NCBI GenBank assembly: GCA_027489195.1
Contig: JAIYAG010000318.1
Location: 1-12,590 of the forward strand
Reading direction: 5' to 3'
Source: Burkholderiales bacterium
GTDB taxonomy: Bacteria > Pseudomonadota > Gammaproteobacteria > Burkholderiales > Burkholderiaceae_E
Length of the DNA: 12,590 nucleotides
In this document: positions 1 through 6,046 of the stretch, one piece after another
Position numbering within the stretch: position 1 is the first letter of the stretch
Layout of the letters: each line of letters starts with the position of its first letter
Translations under genes and position numbers: made by a program
The notes under the pieces: generated by a model
Databases searched by the model: none
Seen by the model: the letters and a program-made list of their open reading frames with translations, nothing else
Told to the model about the DNA's origin: nothing

Positions 1-351
1 GAGTGGCGGGTGCTCGCGGTGCTGCAGGCCCATCCCGGGTCGGCGGCCACCGCGATCGCGCAGCGGACCGGCCTCGACAAGATGAGCGTGTCGCGTGCGC
101 TCGCCTCGCTCGAGTCGACGGGGCGCGTCGCGCGCCGGCCCGACCCGGACGACGGGCGCCGCGCGCTCGCCTCGCTCACCCCGGCGGGGCGTCAGCTCTA
201 CCGCACGCTGCGCGACGAGGCGCAGGCCCGCGAGGCGGCGGTCACCGGGTCGCTGAGCGCGGCCGAGCGCCGGCAGCTGACCGCGCTGCTCGCGCGGATG
301 ACGGCGTCGGTGCTGGCCGCGGACGGCCTCGAGGACGTCGACGCGGGCTGA
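1..351 (+). CDS. MarR-family transcriptional regulator (5' end missing)
   Basis: The reading frame is open from the first base, so the N-terminal dimerisation helix lies outside the window; 116 residues are visible. It begins EWRVLAVLQAHPG, the usual lead into a MarR winged helix. The recognition-helix region follows (IAQRTGLDKMSVSRALASLE, about residues 19-38). The wing is basic (GRVARRPDPDDGRRALASLT), and an LTPAGRQLY stretch leads into the C-terminal dimerisation helices. MarR proteins are cytoplasmic dimers that usually repress nearby genes and are released by small, often aromatic, ligands. The gene faces the cupin gene, with 34 bases between the two stops, so it is not co-transcribed with it. 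Its target cannot be read from this window. The family call is firm; the ligand is unknown. Confidence 0.88.
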   Translation, partial: EWRVLAVLQAHPGSAATAIAQRTGLDKMSVSRALASLESTGRVARRPDPDDGRRALASLTPAGRQLYRTLRDEAQAREAAVTGSLSAAERRQLTALLARMTASVLAADGLEDVDAG

Positions 352-356
352 GCGTC

Positions 357-377
357 GGGCTGCGGGCCTCGCAGCCC
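357..377. terminator. Hairpin between convergent MarR and cupin genes
   Basis: GGGCTGCG (357-364) and CGCAGCCC (370-377) form a perfect 8-base-pair stem with a 5-base loop. It lies between the two stop codons, six bases after the MarR stop and nine bases beyond the cupin stop. No T-run follows on either strand, so it is a weak intrinsic terminator at best. The position suggests shared transcript-end formation. Confidence 0.4.
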
Positions 378-385
378 ACGGCCGT

Positions 386-1222
386 TCAGTCGAAGCCGAA
401 CAGCTCGGCCGGCGCCGCCGGCGGCTCGACCCATTCCAGCGCGCCCTCGGCCCAGCCGAGCAGCAGCGCACCGAACGGGCTCGCGAGGGCGAACTCGGCC
501 CCCGGCTCGATCACCACGAAGCAGCCCGCGTGCACGATGCGGCCGTCGACCTCGAGCAGCCCGCCGCGCACCCACAGCTCGACATGGTCGGTCGCGCGCA
601 GCCGCGGCACGTGGGCCTGCGGCCGGATCGAGAGCTGCACCATGCGGTGCGCGTCGCCCGTGCCGGCATAGTCGAACACCATGCGCCGCTCGACGCCGTC
701 GAGGCCGGTGGGGGTCGGGGCGAGCGCGTCGAGCGCGACGTTGATGTCCGGCGGCACCTCGGGGTCGGGGTTCACCAGCACCGCGTGGCGCGCGCCCGCG
801 TGCAGCGCGTGCAGCGGCCCGTCCTGCGGCGGGTAGGTCACCGGTCCCTGCAGCCGTGCGACGAAGAGCGTGCGGGCATAGGTGATCGCGTCGTGCGTCG
901 CGCCCTTCAGGTTGATGCCGACCTCGCCGGTGCGGATCGCGCCCTGGTAGTCGGTGAGGCCGCCGTCGACGAAGTAGCTGGTGGCCACGCCCTGGTGCTG
1001 GTGGAGCCCCGAGCGGACCATCGGCTCCATGCCGATCAGACCGAGGAACCAGCCACGCTCGCCGTCGCGCCGCACGACCTTCTGCGCGACGCCCGCCTTG
1101 CCGGCGTCCTGCCACGCCATCGCGGCCGGATCGAACACGTAGACGCCGCCCCGCCCGCCGCGGGTGTGCAGCTCGCCGGCGCGGGCCGGCTGGGCGGGGG
1201 ACACAAGGACGGTCTCGGACAT
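386..1222 (-). CDS. Two-domain cupin protein (ChrR-like cupin)
   Basis: The 278-residue protein has two cupin-like halves. The first contains SGLHQHQGVATSYFVDGG (about residues 71-88) and KGATHDAI (about 106-113), giving His74, His76 and His110 as likely metal ligands. The glutamate expected in cupin motif 1 is not evident. The second half contains HVPRLRATDHVELWVRGG (about 204-221) with His204, His213 and Glu215. Two-cupin proteins of this kind include ChrR-type sensors and acetophenone-type dioxygenases, but neither the substrate nor enzymatic activity is shown here. There is no signal peptide, so it is probably cytoplasmic. The ATG at 1222 is preceded by GAGGAG at good spacing, which fixes the start. 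It converges on the MarR gene and diverges from the DUF2189 gene. An N-terminal HTH or zinc-binding part like that of regulatory ChrR is absent. Confidence 0.8.
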   Translation of the reverse strand: MSETVLVSPAQPARAGELHTRGGRGGVYVFDPAAMAWQDAGKAGVAQKVVRRDGERGWFLGLIGMEPMVRSGLHQHQGVATSYFVDGGLTDYQGAIRTGEVGINLKGATHDAITYARTLFVARLQGPVTYPPQDGPLHALHAGARHAVLVNPDPEVPPDINVALDALAPTPTGLDGVERRMVFDYAGTGDAHRMVQLSIRPQAHVPRLRATDHVELWVRGGLLEVDGRIVHAGCFVVIEPGAEFALASPFGALLLGWAEGALEWVEPPAAPAELFGFD

Positions 1223-1242
1223 GGTGGAATCTCCTCGTCCAG

Positions 1243-1271
1243 ATCGTAACACTCGTGACGACCTGGGTCGA
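1243..1271 (-). promoter_or_regulatory. Candidate sigma-70 promoter of the cupin gene
   Basis: On the minus strand, TCGACC (1271-1266, 4 of 6 to TTGACA) and TACGAT (1248-1243, 4 of 6 to TATAAT) are separated by 17 bases. Transcription would start near 1236, leaving a leader of about 14 bases that includes the GAGGAG ribosome-binding site before the ATG at 1222. No experimental support is available. Confidence 0.4.
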
Positions 1272-1308
1272 TGCTGCGATGCACCGTGCCGCCGGACCCG
1301 CGGCGGCC

Positions 1309-1320
1309 TACACTGGCCGG
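1309..1320 (+). promoter_or_regulatory. -10-like element placed for a leaderless start at 1321
   Basis: TACACT (1309-1314, 4 of 6 to TATAAT) is followed by six G/C bases and then an ATG at 1321. Transcription would start at or next to that ATG. No convincing -35 is present 16-18 bases upstream. The same spacing recurs before three other genes in the window. Confidence 0.4.
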
Positions 1321-1359
1321 ATGAACCGCCCCCCGGCGATCCGCTGCGCCTGCCGATGA
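1321..1359 (+). CDS. 12-codon upstream ORF overlapping the DUF2189 start
   Basis: This reads MNRPPAIRCACR and stops at a TGA (1357-1359) that shares four bases (ATGA) with the ATG of the DUF2189 gene at 1356. Its ATG lies six bases after a -10-like TACACT, so it could be the 5' end of a leaderless mRNA. The DUF2189 start has no visible Shine-Dalgarno sequence, so translation of this small ORF could deliver ribosomes to it by termination-reinitiation. It may also be chance: the peptide resembles nothing I recognise, and it is too short for codon statistics. Confidence 0.35.
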   Translation: MNRPPAIRCACR

Positions 1360-2177
1360 CCCTGTCGCCCTCCACCGGCGCCGGCGAAGCGCCGCCGCCC
1401 GCCCCGGGCGCCGCGCGCGCCCCCTTCCCCGAGGTCCGGCGCGTCGGGCCCGGTGCGCCGTTCCGGTGGCTCGCGCACGGTGCGCGCGACTTCCGCGACC
1501 GGCCGCTGCCCAGCCTGTTCTACGGCGTGTGCTTCGCGGCGATGGGCTGGCTGCTCGGTGCGCTGCTGCGGCCGGCGCCCGGCACGATGATGGCGATGAC
1601 CGCCGGCTTCCTGCTGGTCGGCCCGTTCATGGCGATGGGGCTCTACGAGGTCGCGCGCCGCGCCGAGGCGGGGCTGCCCTGCAGGCTGTCGGCCACCACC
1701 GTCGCCTGGCGGCGCAACCTGTCGAACATCGCGATCCTCGGCATCGGCATGGGCGTGCTGCTCGCGCTGTGGGCGCGCTCCTCGATGATGGTGATCGCGA
1801 TCTTCTTCCCGCGCCGGATGCCGAGCGTCGCGATCCTGCTCGACGAGATCGCGCGTGGCGAGAACGTCGGCTTCATCGCCACCTGGCTGGGCGTGGGCGC
1901 GGCCTTCGCGACGCTGGTCTTCGCGTTCACCGCGGTCGCGATCCCGCTGATGCTCGACCGCGGCACCGACGCGATCACCGCAATGCTCGCGAGCGCGCAG
2001 GCCTTCGGCCGCAACCTCGTGCCGATGGCGATCTGGGCGGCCCTGATCGTGTCGCTGACGTTGGTGGGATTCGCGACCCTCTTCGCGGGGCTGATCGTCA
2101 CCGTGCCCTGGATCGGCCTGGCGACCTGGCACGCCTACCGCGATCTGGTCGCGCCGCCGGATCGGGACGCGCAGTAG
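1356..2177 (+). CDS. DUF2189 family integral membrane protein
   Basis: The protein has 273 residues and an unknown function. A Pro/Ala-rich N-terminus of about 25 residues leads into VRRVGPGAPFRWLAHGARDF and PSLFYGVCFAAMGWLLGALL, the usual entry into a DUF2189 domain. About six hydrophobic segments follow (approximately residues 54-71, 78-96, 123-150, 173-200, 223-247 and a weaker one to 259). A polar loop with LLDEIARGENVGF lies between the middle pair. It is therefore an inner-membrane protein. The ATG at 1356 was chosen because the in-frame ATG at 1164 would run through the divergent cupin gene and its promoter. No ribosome-binding site precedes 1356, but a small ORF stops across it. The stop lies 16 bases from the stop of the convergent degenerate GGDEF gene. 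The family call is good; no role is claimed. Confidence 0.85.
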   Translation: MTLSPSTGAGEAPPPAPGAARAPFPEVRRVGPGAPFRWLAHGARDFRDRPLPSLFYGVCFAAMGWLLGALLRPAPGTMMAMTAGFLLVGPFMAMGLYEVARRAEAGLPCRLSATTVAWRRNLSNIAILGIGMGVLLALWARSSMMVIAIFFPRRMPSVAILLDEIARGENVGFIATWLGVGAAFATLVFAFTAVAIPLMLDRGTDAITAMLASAQAFGRNLVPMAIWAALIVSLTLVGFATLFAGLIVTVPWIGLATWHAYRDLVAPPDRDAQ

Positions 2178-2193
2178 GTCTGTTCGCTGCTTC

Positions 2194-2670
2194 TTACGCG
2201 TCCAGCGAGCCGATCGCGGCGCGGCGGGCGCGGTGCAGCTCCGTGTCGGCGGCGCGCACCAGGCCCTCGAGCCCGAAGGACTTCATGCCCGGGGCGGCCG
2301 CGGCGGCACCGATCGTGCAGGACAGGGTCCAGACCCGGCCGGCGAGCGCCAGCCGCAGGCCCTCGACGCCTTCGCGCAGCCGCTCGGTGATCACCGGCAG
2401 CGCGTCTTCCGACGCACCGGGCAGCACCGCGAGGAATTCGTCCTCGCGCAGCAGCGCGAGCCGGTCGTCGCCGCGCAGCCGGCGGCGCAGGCAGTCGGCG
2501 ACCGCACGCGTCACCTGCTCGCCGGCATCGGTGCCGTGCATCGCGCGGATGGCGGAGAACTGGTCGACATCGACGATCACCACCGCGTCGCCGCGGCCCG
2601 GGCGGCGCGCGCGTCGGGCTCCGGTCTCGCCGGGCTGCGTCCTGGGGCTCGTCTGCGTCTGTCTGTCCAT
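2194..2670 (-). CDS. Stand-alone degenerate GGDEF protein
   Basis: The 158-residue protein is little more than part of a GGDEF domain. A basic, Arg/Gly/Pro-rich N-terminus of about 28 residues replaces the usual LTGLxNR start. VIVDVDQFSAIRAMHG (about 31-46) matches the DxDxFKxxND region. RGDDRLALLREDEFLAVLPG (66-85) matches the signature segment, but GGDEF reads REDEF at 75-79. Both glycines are lost, so diguanylate cyclase activity is unlikely. The inhibitory-site RxxD is present as R66-G-D-D69, five residues before the signature, which is the canonical spacing. The C-terminal part (LVRAADTELHRARR) is a worn version of the usual ADxALYxAK helix. No sensor or membrane segment is attached. An in-frame TAG at 2701-2703 shows that the ORF does not extend upstream, so ATG 2670 is the only long start. 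It could be a c-di-GMP-binding protein or a decaying remnant. Confidence 0.75.
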   Translation of the reverse strand: MDRQTQTSPRTQPGETGARRARRPGRGDAVVIVDVDQFSAIRAMHGTDAGEQVTRAVADCLRRRLRGDDRLALLREDEFLAVLPGASEDALPVITERLREGVEGLRLALAGRVWTLSCTIGAAAAAPGMKSFGLEGLVRAADTELHRARRAAIGSLDA

Positions 2671-2703
2671 GGTCTCGTCTCGTACAACCGTGGACTCAGT
2701 CTA

Positions 2704-2720
2704 GGCCGCGCCTCGCGGCC
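2704..2720. terminator. Perfect 7-bp hairpin upstream of the GGDEF gene
   Basis: GGCCGCG (2704-2710) and CGCGGCC (2714-2720) pair perfectly around a CCT loop. For the minus-strand E1 transcript this lies about 225 bases beyond the beta stop, so it could end that read-through before the GGDEF gene. There is no T-run, so an intrinsic terminator is only one possibility. Confidence 0.25.
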
Positions 2721-2882
2721 CCGCGCAGGACATCCGTCACGACGCGCGTGGGTGCGCACGGCCCGATCGTGTAGGCGCCGCCGCCCGTCGGTGCGAGCGA
2801 CCCGTTGGCGGGGCGGATCGATTCCGGCGCGTCACAGTTCGCGCCCGACGACCGTCGGATCGGCCTCGGCAGGCCCGCTGCG

Positions 2883-2910
2883 GCCGCTCGTGCGCAGCCG
2901 CTCGTGCGCA
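2883..2910. repeat. 14-base tandem duplication, two copies
   Basis: GCCGCTCGTGCGCA occurs twice head to tail (2883-2896 and 2897-2910), and a further GCCG follows. It lies just beyond the 3' end of the E1 beta gene. It is probably a replication-slippage product in GC-rich spacer; no function is evident. Confidence 0.8.
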
Positions 2911-2945
2911 GCCGGCTCAGCACCGGGCTCAGCCGACGCAGTCGC

Positions 2946-3962
2946 TCACGGCCGACGCATCAGCGCCTGCGCCGCGGCGACGATCCCCTCGGGACCGAGG
3001 CGCGCCTGCGCCTCGAGCCCCGGCGAATAGCCGACCGGCGCGCGCGGCGCACCGAGCCGCGCGACCCGCGCGACGCCCGCCTCGGCGATCGTCGCGACGA
3101 TCTCGGCGCCGAAGCCGGCGACCTGCACCGCCTCGTGCACCACCAGCACGCGACGCGTGCGCTCGGCCGAGGCGAAGACCGCGTCGCGGTCCCAGGGCCA
3201 CAGCGTGCGCAGGTCGATCACCTCGGCATGGATGCCTTCGGCGGCGAGCGTCTCGGCCGCCGCGAGCGCCCAATGGACGGCCTTGCTCCAGGTGACGATG
3301 GTCAGGTCGCCGCCCGTGCGCGCGACATTGGCGCGGCCGAGCGGCACCGGCTGCGCGGCATGGACCTCGCCGCTCGTGCCCCACAGCTCCTTGTGCTCGA
3401 GGTAGGCGACCGGGTCGCCGCAGTCGATCGACGCGCGCAGCAGGCCGTGATGGTCCTGGGGCGTGGCCGGGGCGACCACCACCAGTCCGGGCACGTGCAC
3501 GAACCAGGCCTCGAGCGACTGCGAGTGCTGCGCGGCCGACGCGCTCCAGATGCCGATCGGCATGCGGATCACCAGCGGCACGCGGCCCTGGCCGCCGAAC
3601 ATGAAGCGGTTCTTCGCGGCCTGGTTGACGATCTCGTCCATCGCGCACAGCGCGAAGTCCATCACGCGCATCTCGACCACGGGCTTCAGGCCCGTGAGCG
3701 CCATGCCGACCGCGGCGCCGACGATGGTGGACTCGCTGATCGGCGTGTCGATCACCCGATCGCCGCCGAACTCGGCCTGCAGGCCGGCGTACTGCCCGAA
3801 GATGCCGCCGCGGCCGACGTCCTCGCCGAGCGCCACCACGCGCGGGTCTTCGCGCATCGCCTGCGCGAGCGCCACGTTGCCCGCCTGCACGTACGTCATC
3901 GTCGCCACGTTCGTCGTCCCTTTCACCGCTGCCTTCGTCGTGTCCTTCACCGCGCCGCTCAC
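2946..3962 (-). CDS. 2-oxoacid dehydrogenase E1 component, beta subunit
   Basis: This is the beta half of a heterotetrameric thiamine-diphosphate E1 (AcoB/PdhB/BkdB type), which with the alpha subunit decarboxylates a 2-oxoacid or cleaves acetoin and passes the acyl group to a lipoyl E2. Visible hallmarks, numbered from the GTG start, are GEDVGRGG (46-53), IDTPISESTIVGAAVGMA (71-88) with the conserved glutamate E77, MDFALCAMDEIVNQAAK (101-117), and QHSQSLEAWFVHVPGL (145-160). The C-terminal transketolase domain carries VIDLRTLWPWD and VLVVHEAV. The 338-residue length is normal. Two starts are possible. GTG 3962 overlaps the alpha stop in a GTGA arrangement. ATG 3899 gives 317 residues and begins MTYVQAGNVALAQAM, where most family members begin to align. 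I prefer GTG because of the coupling. The substrate cannot be decided from sequence alone. Confidence 0.9.
   Translation of the reverse strand: MSGAVKDTTKAAVKGTTNVATMTYVQAGNVALAQAMREDPRVVALGEDVGRGGIFGQYAGLQAEFGGDRVIDTPISESTIVGAAVGMALTGLKPVVEMRVMDFALCAMDEIVNQAAKNRFMFGGQGRVPLVIRMPIGIWSASAAQHSQSLEAWFVHVPGLVVVAPATPQDHHGLLRASIDCGDPVAYLEHKELWGTSGEVHAAQPVPLGRANVARTGGDLTIVTWSKAVHWALAAAETLAAEGIHAEVIDLRTLWPWDRDAVFASAERTRRVLVVHEAVQVAGFGAEIVATIAEAGVARVARLGAPRAPVGYSPGLEAQARLGPEGIVAAAQALMRRP
3911..3958 (-). repeat. 24-base imperfect tandem repeat at the alpha/beta junction
   Basis: Just inside the GTG-initiated beta reading frame, two adjacent 24-base units encode AVKDTTKA and AVKGTTNV. Of their first 20 bases, 17 agree. 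The repeat length is a multiple of three, so the frame is kept. It lies entirely between the GTG start (3962) and the alternative ATG start (3899). It is therefore either a non-conserved N-terminal extension or part of the leader for the ATG start. Confidence 0.6.
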
Positions 3963-4969
3963 CGCCACACCCCCGCACCGACGTCCTGGATGTCGGTGTA
4001 CGCCGCCTCGGGTGCCGGCCAGGGCGCGGCCGCGGCGGCCTCGATCGAGCGCGCGAGCTCGGCGCGCGCCTCGGCCATCACCGCGTCGATGCGCGCGGTG
4101 GGCACGCCGCGCGCGGCGAGCTTCGCCTGCACCGCGGGCAGCGGGTCGCCCTTGACGGCGGCCGCGACCTCGGCCGGATCGCGGTACGAGGCCGGGTCCA
4201 CCGACACGTGGCCCTTGAAGCGGTAGGTCTTCGCGTGCAGCAGCCGCGGCCCGCTGCCGGCGCGGATCTCGGCGATCAGGCGCTGCGCGGTCGCGTGCAC
4301 CGCCTCGACGTCCATGCCGTCGATCGTCACCGAGGGCACCCCGGAGGCGAGGGCGCGCGCAGCGGCCCCTTCGCCCGCGGAGATCGTCGAGGTCTTGGTG
4401 GTCGCCGACCACTGGTTGTCCTCGCAGACGAAGAGCATCGGCAGCCGGAACGCGGCCGCCCAGTTCAGGCCCTCCGCGAAGGGGCCGCGGTTGATCGCGC
4501 CGTCGCCGAAGAAGCTGACCGCGATCGCGTCGACGCCGCGCAGCTTGAGCGACTGCGCCGCGCCGATCGCGATCGGGATGCCCGCGGCCACCACGCCGTT
4601 GGCGCCGAGCATGCCGACCGAGAAGTCGGCGATGTGCATCGAGCCGCCCTTGCCGCCGCAGTAGCCGCCGGCCTTGCCGAACAGCTCGAGCATCATCCGC
4701 GTCGGGTCCGCGCCCTTGGCGAGCGTGTGGCCGTGGCCGCGGTGCGTGGAGGTCAGGCAGTCGGCCGGGCGCAGGTGCGCGCACACGCCGGCGGCCACCG
4801 CCTCCTGCCCGGTGGACAGGTGCAGCGGGCCGCGCACGGCGGCGTTGCCGATCGCCTGGCCGAGCACGGCGACGCCGCCTCGGCTCGCCTCCTCGGCGGC
4901 GTCCTCGAACGCGCGGATGCGGCACATGGTGCGATACAGGGACAGCAGGGTGTCGTCGGGCAGGCTCAT
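3959..4969 (-). CDS. 2-oxoacid dehydrogenase E1 component, alpha subunit
   Basis: This is the thiamine-diphosphate-binding alpha half of the same E1, 336 residues and cytoplasmic. Hallmarks are LLSLYRTMCRIRAFEDAAEE (8-27), HLSTGQEAVAAGVCAHLRP (50-68), STHRGHGHTLAKG (74-86) and GGKGGSMHI (105-113). The ThDP motif runs from GDG (155-157) to about Asn185, where CEDNQW replaces the usual ENN. The loop YRFKGHVSVDPASYR (249-263) matches the conserved YRxHGHSxxDP segment. Residues 30-48 (RGGVAVLGQAIGNAAVRGP) look longer than the equivalent stretch of PdhA or AcoA. The start is ATG 4969 (MSLPDD); an in-frame ATG at 4981 adds only four residues. A good -10 lies just upstream. It runs into the beta gene with a 4-base overlap. 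It could be AcoA-like, PdhA-like or branched-chain; no E2 or E3 gene is in the window to help. Confidence 0.9.
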   Translation of the reverse strand: MSLPDDTLLSLYRTMCRIRAFEDAAEEASRGGVAVLGQAIGNAAVRGPLHLSTGQEAVAAGVCAHLRPADCLTSTHRGHGHTLAKGADPTRMMLELFGKAGGYCGGKGGSMHIADFSVGMLGANGVVAAGIPIAIGAAQSLKLRGVDAIAVSFFGDGAINRGPFAEGLNWAAAFRLPMLFVCEDNQWSATTKTSTISAGEGAAARALASGVPSVTIDGMDVEAVHATAQRLIAEIRAGSGPRLLHAKTYRFKGHVSVDPASYRDPAEVAAAVKGDPLPAVQAKLAARGVPTARIDAVMAEARAELARSIEAAAAAPWPAPEAAYTDIQDVGAGVWR

Positions 4970-4995
4970 CGCTCGGACCATCGGGGGATCGACCG

Positions 4996-5001
4996 ATTGT
5001 A
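4996..5001 (-). promoter_or_regulatory. -10 element of the E1 alpha-beta operon
   Basis: TACAAT on the minus strand (5001-4996) matches five of six bases of TATAAT. The predicted start near 4989 gives a leader of about 20 bases before ATG 4969. No convincing -35 hexamer is seen at 16-18 bases, so an activator or an extended contact may be needed. It lies in the 104-base divergent region shared with ldcA. Confidence 0.45.
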
Positions 5002-5061
5002 CGGAAAGCCCCGTTCGAGCCTCGTGGTCCGGCGGCGACCGCGATTCCGCAGACGGCGTGG

Positions 5062-5073
5062 CAGACTGCCGCC
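5062..5073 (+). promoter_or_regulatory. -10-like hexamer six bases before the ldcA ATG
   Basis: CAGACT (5062-5067, 3 of 6 to TATAAT, including the A at position 2 and the final T) is followed by GCCGCC and the ATG at 5074. No Shine-Dalgarno sequence precedes this ATG. It is the weakest of four similar arrangements and is listed because the spacing is identical. Confidence 0.3.
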
Positions 5074-6030
5074 ATGCCCAAGACGACCGCTTCGACCCGC
5101 GACGCGGACGCTGACGCGCCCGCGGGCCCCTCGATCTACCTGATCTCGCCCTCGGGCGCCGTCGCCGACCCGGAGCGCGCACGGCGCGCGGCGGGCATCC
5201 TCGCGTCGCTCGGCCACCCCGCCCGCTTCGACCCCGCCGCGCTCAAGCGCTCGCAGCGCTTCGCGGGCACCGACGCGCAGCGCGCCGCCGCCTTCACGCG
5301 CGCCGCCGCCCAGGACGCGCCGGTGGTGATGATCACGCGCGGCGGCTACGGCATGGGTCGGCTGCTGCCGCTGCTCGACTTCCGTGCGCTCGCGCGCTCG
5401 GGCAAGCAGTGGGTCGGCCTGTCCGACTTCACCGCCTTCCACCTCGCGATGCTGGCCCGCGCGAAGGCCGTCACCTGGGCGGGGCCCGCGCTGCTCGACG
5501 ACTTCGCGGTCGACACGCCGGACGACGTCGACGAGGTCACGCTCGGCTGCTTTCGCGAGGCGATGTCGGGCGCGCTCGAGGTCGTCGGCTTCAAGGCCGC
5601 GGGGCCCGACGGCGTGGACGTGCGCGGCACGCTCTGGGGCGGCAACCTGTCGGTGCTGTGCGCGATGCTCGGCACGCCGTGGTTCCCGAAGGTCAAGGGC
5701 GGCATCCTGTACCTCGAGGACGTCAACGAGCATCCGTACCGCATCGAGCGGATGCTGGTGCAGCTGCTGCACGCGGGCGTGCTCGATGCGCAGCAGGCGG
5801 TGGTGCTGGGCTACGTGAACCGCTACGCGCTCGCGCCGCACGACCGCGGCTACGACCTGCCGGCGGCCCTCAAGTGGCTGCGGGCGCAGACGAAGACCCC
5901 GATCGTCACCGGCCTGCCGTTCGGCCACGACCGCCCCAAGCTCACGCTGCCGCACGGTGCGACCGTCGGCTTCGCGACCGAGCGCCGCCACGGCTGGCTG
6001 GTGTTCGACCACGTCAACCACGACCACTGA
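5074..6030 (+). CDS. ldcA: LD-carboxypeptidase (peptidase family S66, LdcA-like)
   Basis: This enzyme removes the terminal D-alanine from murein tetrapeptides during peptidoglycan recycling and is usually cytoplasmic; no signal peptide is visible in the 318 residues. After a polar N-terminus of about 18 residues, IYLISPSGAV starts the S66 N-terminal domain. ITRGGYGMGRLLPLLDF (87-103) precedes the nucleophile segment WVGLSDFTAFHLA, with Ser117. GTLWGGNLSVLCAMLGTPW (185-203) leads to ILYLEDVNEHPYRIERML with Glu215, and GLPFGHDRPKLTLPHG carries His285. The full Ser-Glu-His triad of the family is therefore present and the length is normal. The lrgA-like gene follows after 16 bases and lrgB overlaps that, so the three probably form one operon. 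The ATG at 5074 lacks a ribosome-binding site and may start a leaderless mRNA. Confidence 0.93.
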   Translation: MPKTTASTRDADADAPAGPSIYLISPSGAVADPERARRAAGILASLGHPARFDPAALKRSQRFAGTDAQRAAAFTRAAAQDAPVVMITRGGYGMGRLLPLLDFRALARSGKQWVGLSDFTAFHLAMLARAKAVTWAGPALLDDFAVDTPDDVDEVTLGCFREAMSGALEVVGFKAAGPDGVDVRGTLWGGNLSVLCAMLGTPWFPKVKGGILYLEDVNEHPYRIERMLVQLLHAGVLDAQQAVVLGYVNRYALAPHDRGYDLPAALKWLRAQTKTPIVTGLPFGHDRPKLTLPHGATVGFATERRHGWLVFDHVNHDH

Positions 6031-6046
6031 GCCGGCGCCGCGCGCA

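Larger units (their letters stand above)
2671..2945. other. Spacer between the E1 beta gene and the GGDEF gene
   Basis: No convincing gene is seen in these 275 bases. They hold a minus-strand ORF starting at a GTG (2923-2696, 75 codons, about 87 percent G/C at third positions) that I do not recognise and do not call. They also hold a 14-base tandem duplication (2883-2910), a 7-base-pair hairpin with a 3-base loop (2704-2720), a smaller hairpin CCGAC-N4-GTCGG (2845-2858), and a minus-strand TAGACT (2702-2697) that could be a -10 for the GGDEF gene. No T-run marks a clear terminator for the E1 genes. Confidence 0.5.

Noticed and set aside
198..1115. A 305-codon minus-strand frame over the cupin gene
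   Set aside because: It is an out-of-phase shadow of the cupin coding region. The cupin frame has the ribosome-binding site and the domain motifs.
1164..1355. A longer N-terminus for the DUF2189 protein from ATG 1164
   Set aside because: It would overlap the start of the divergent cupin gene and its promoter, and the added residues show no family similarity.
3963..5081. Extension of the E1 beta frame upstream to 5081
   Set aside because: This part overlaps the E1 alpha gene in another frame and is Arg/Ala-rich noise. Beta homology begins only after the alpha stop.
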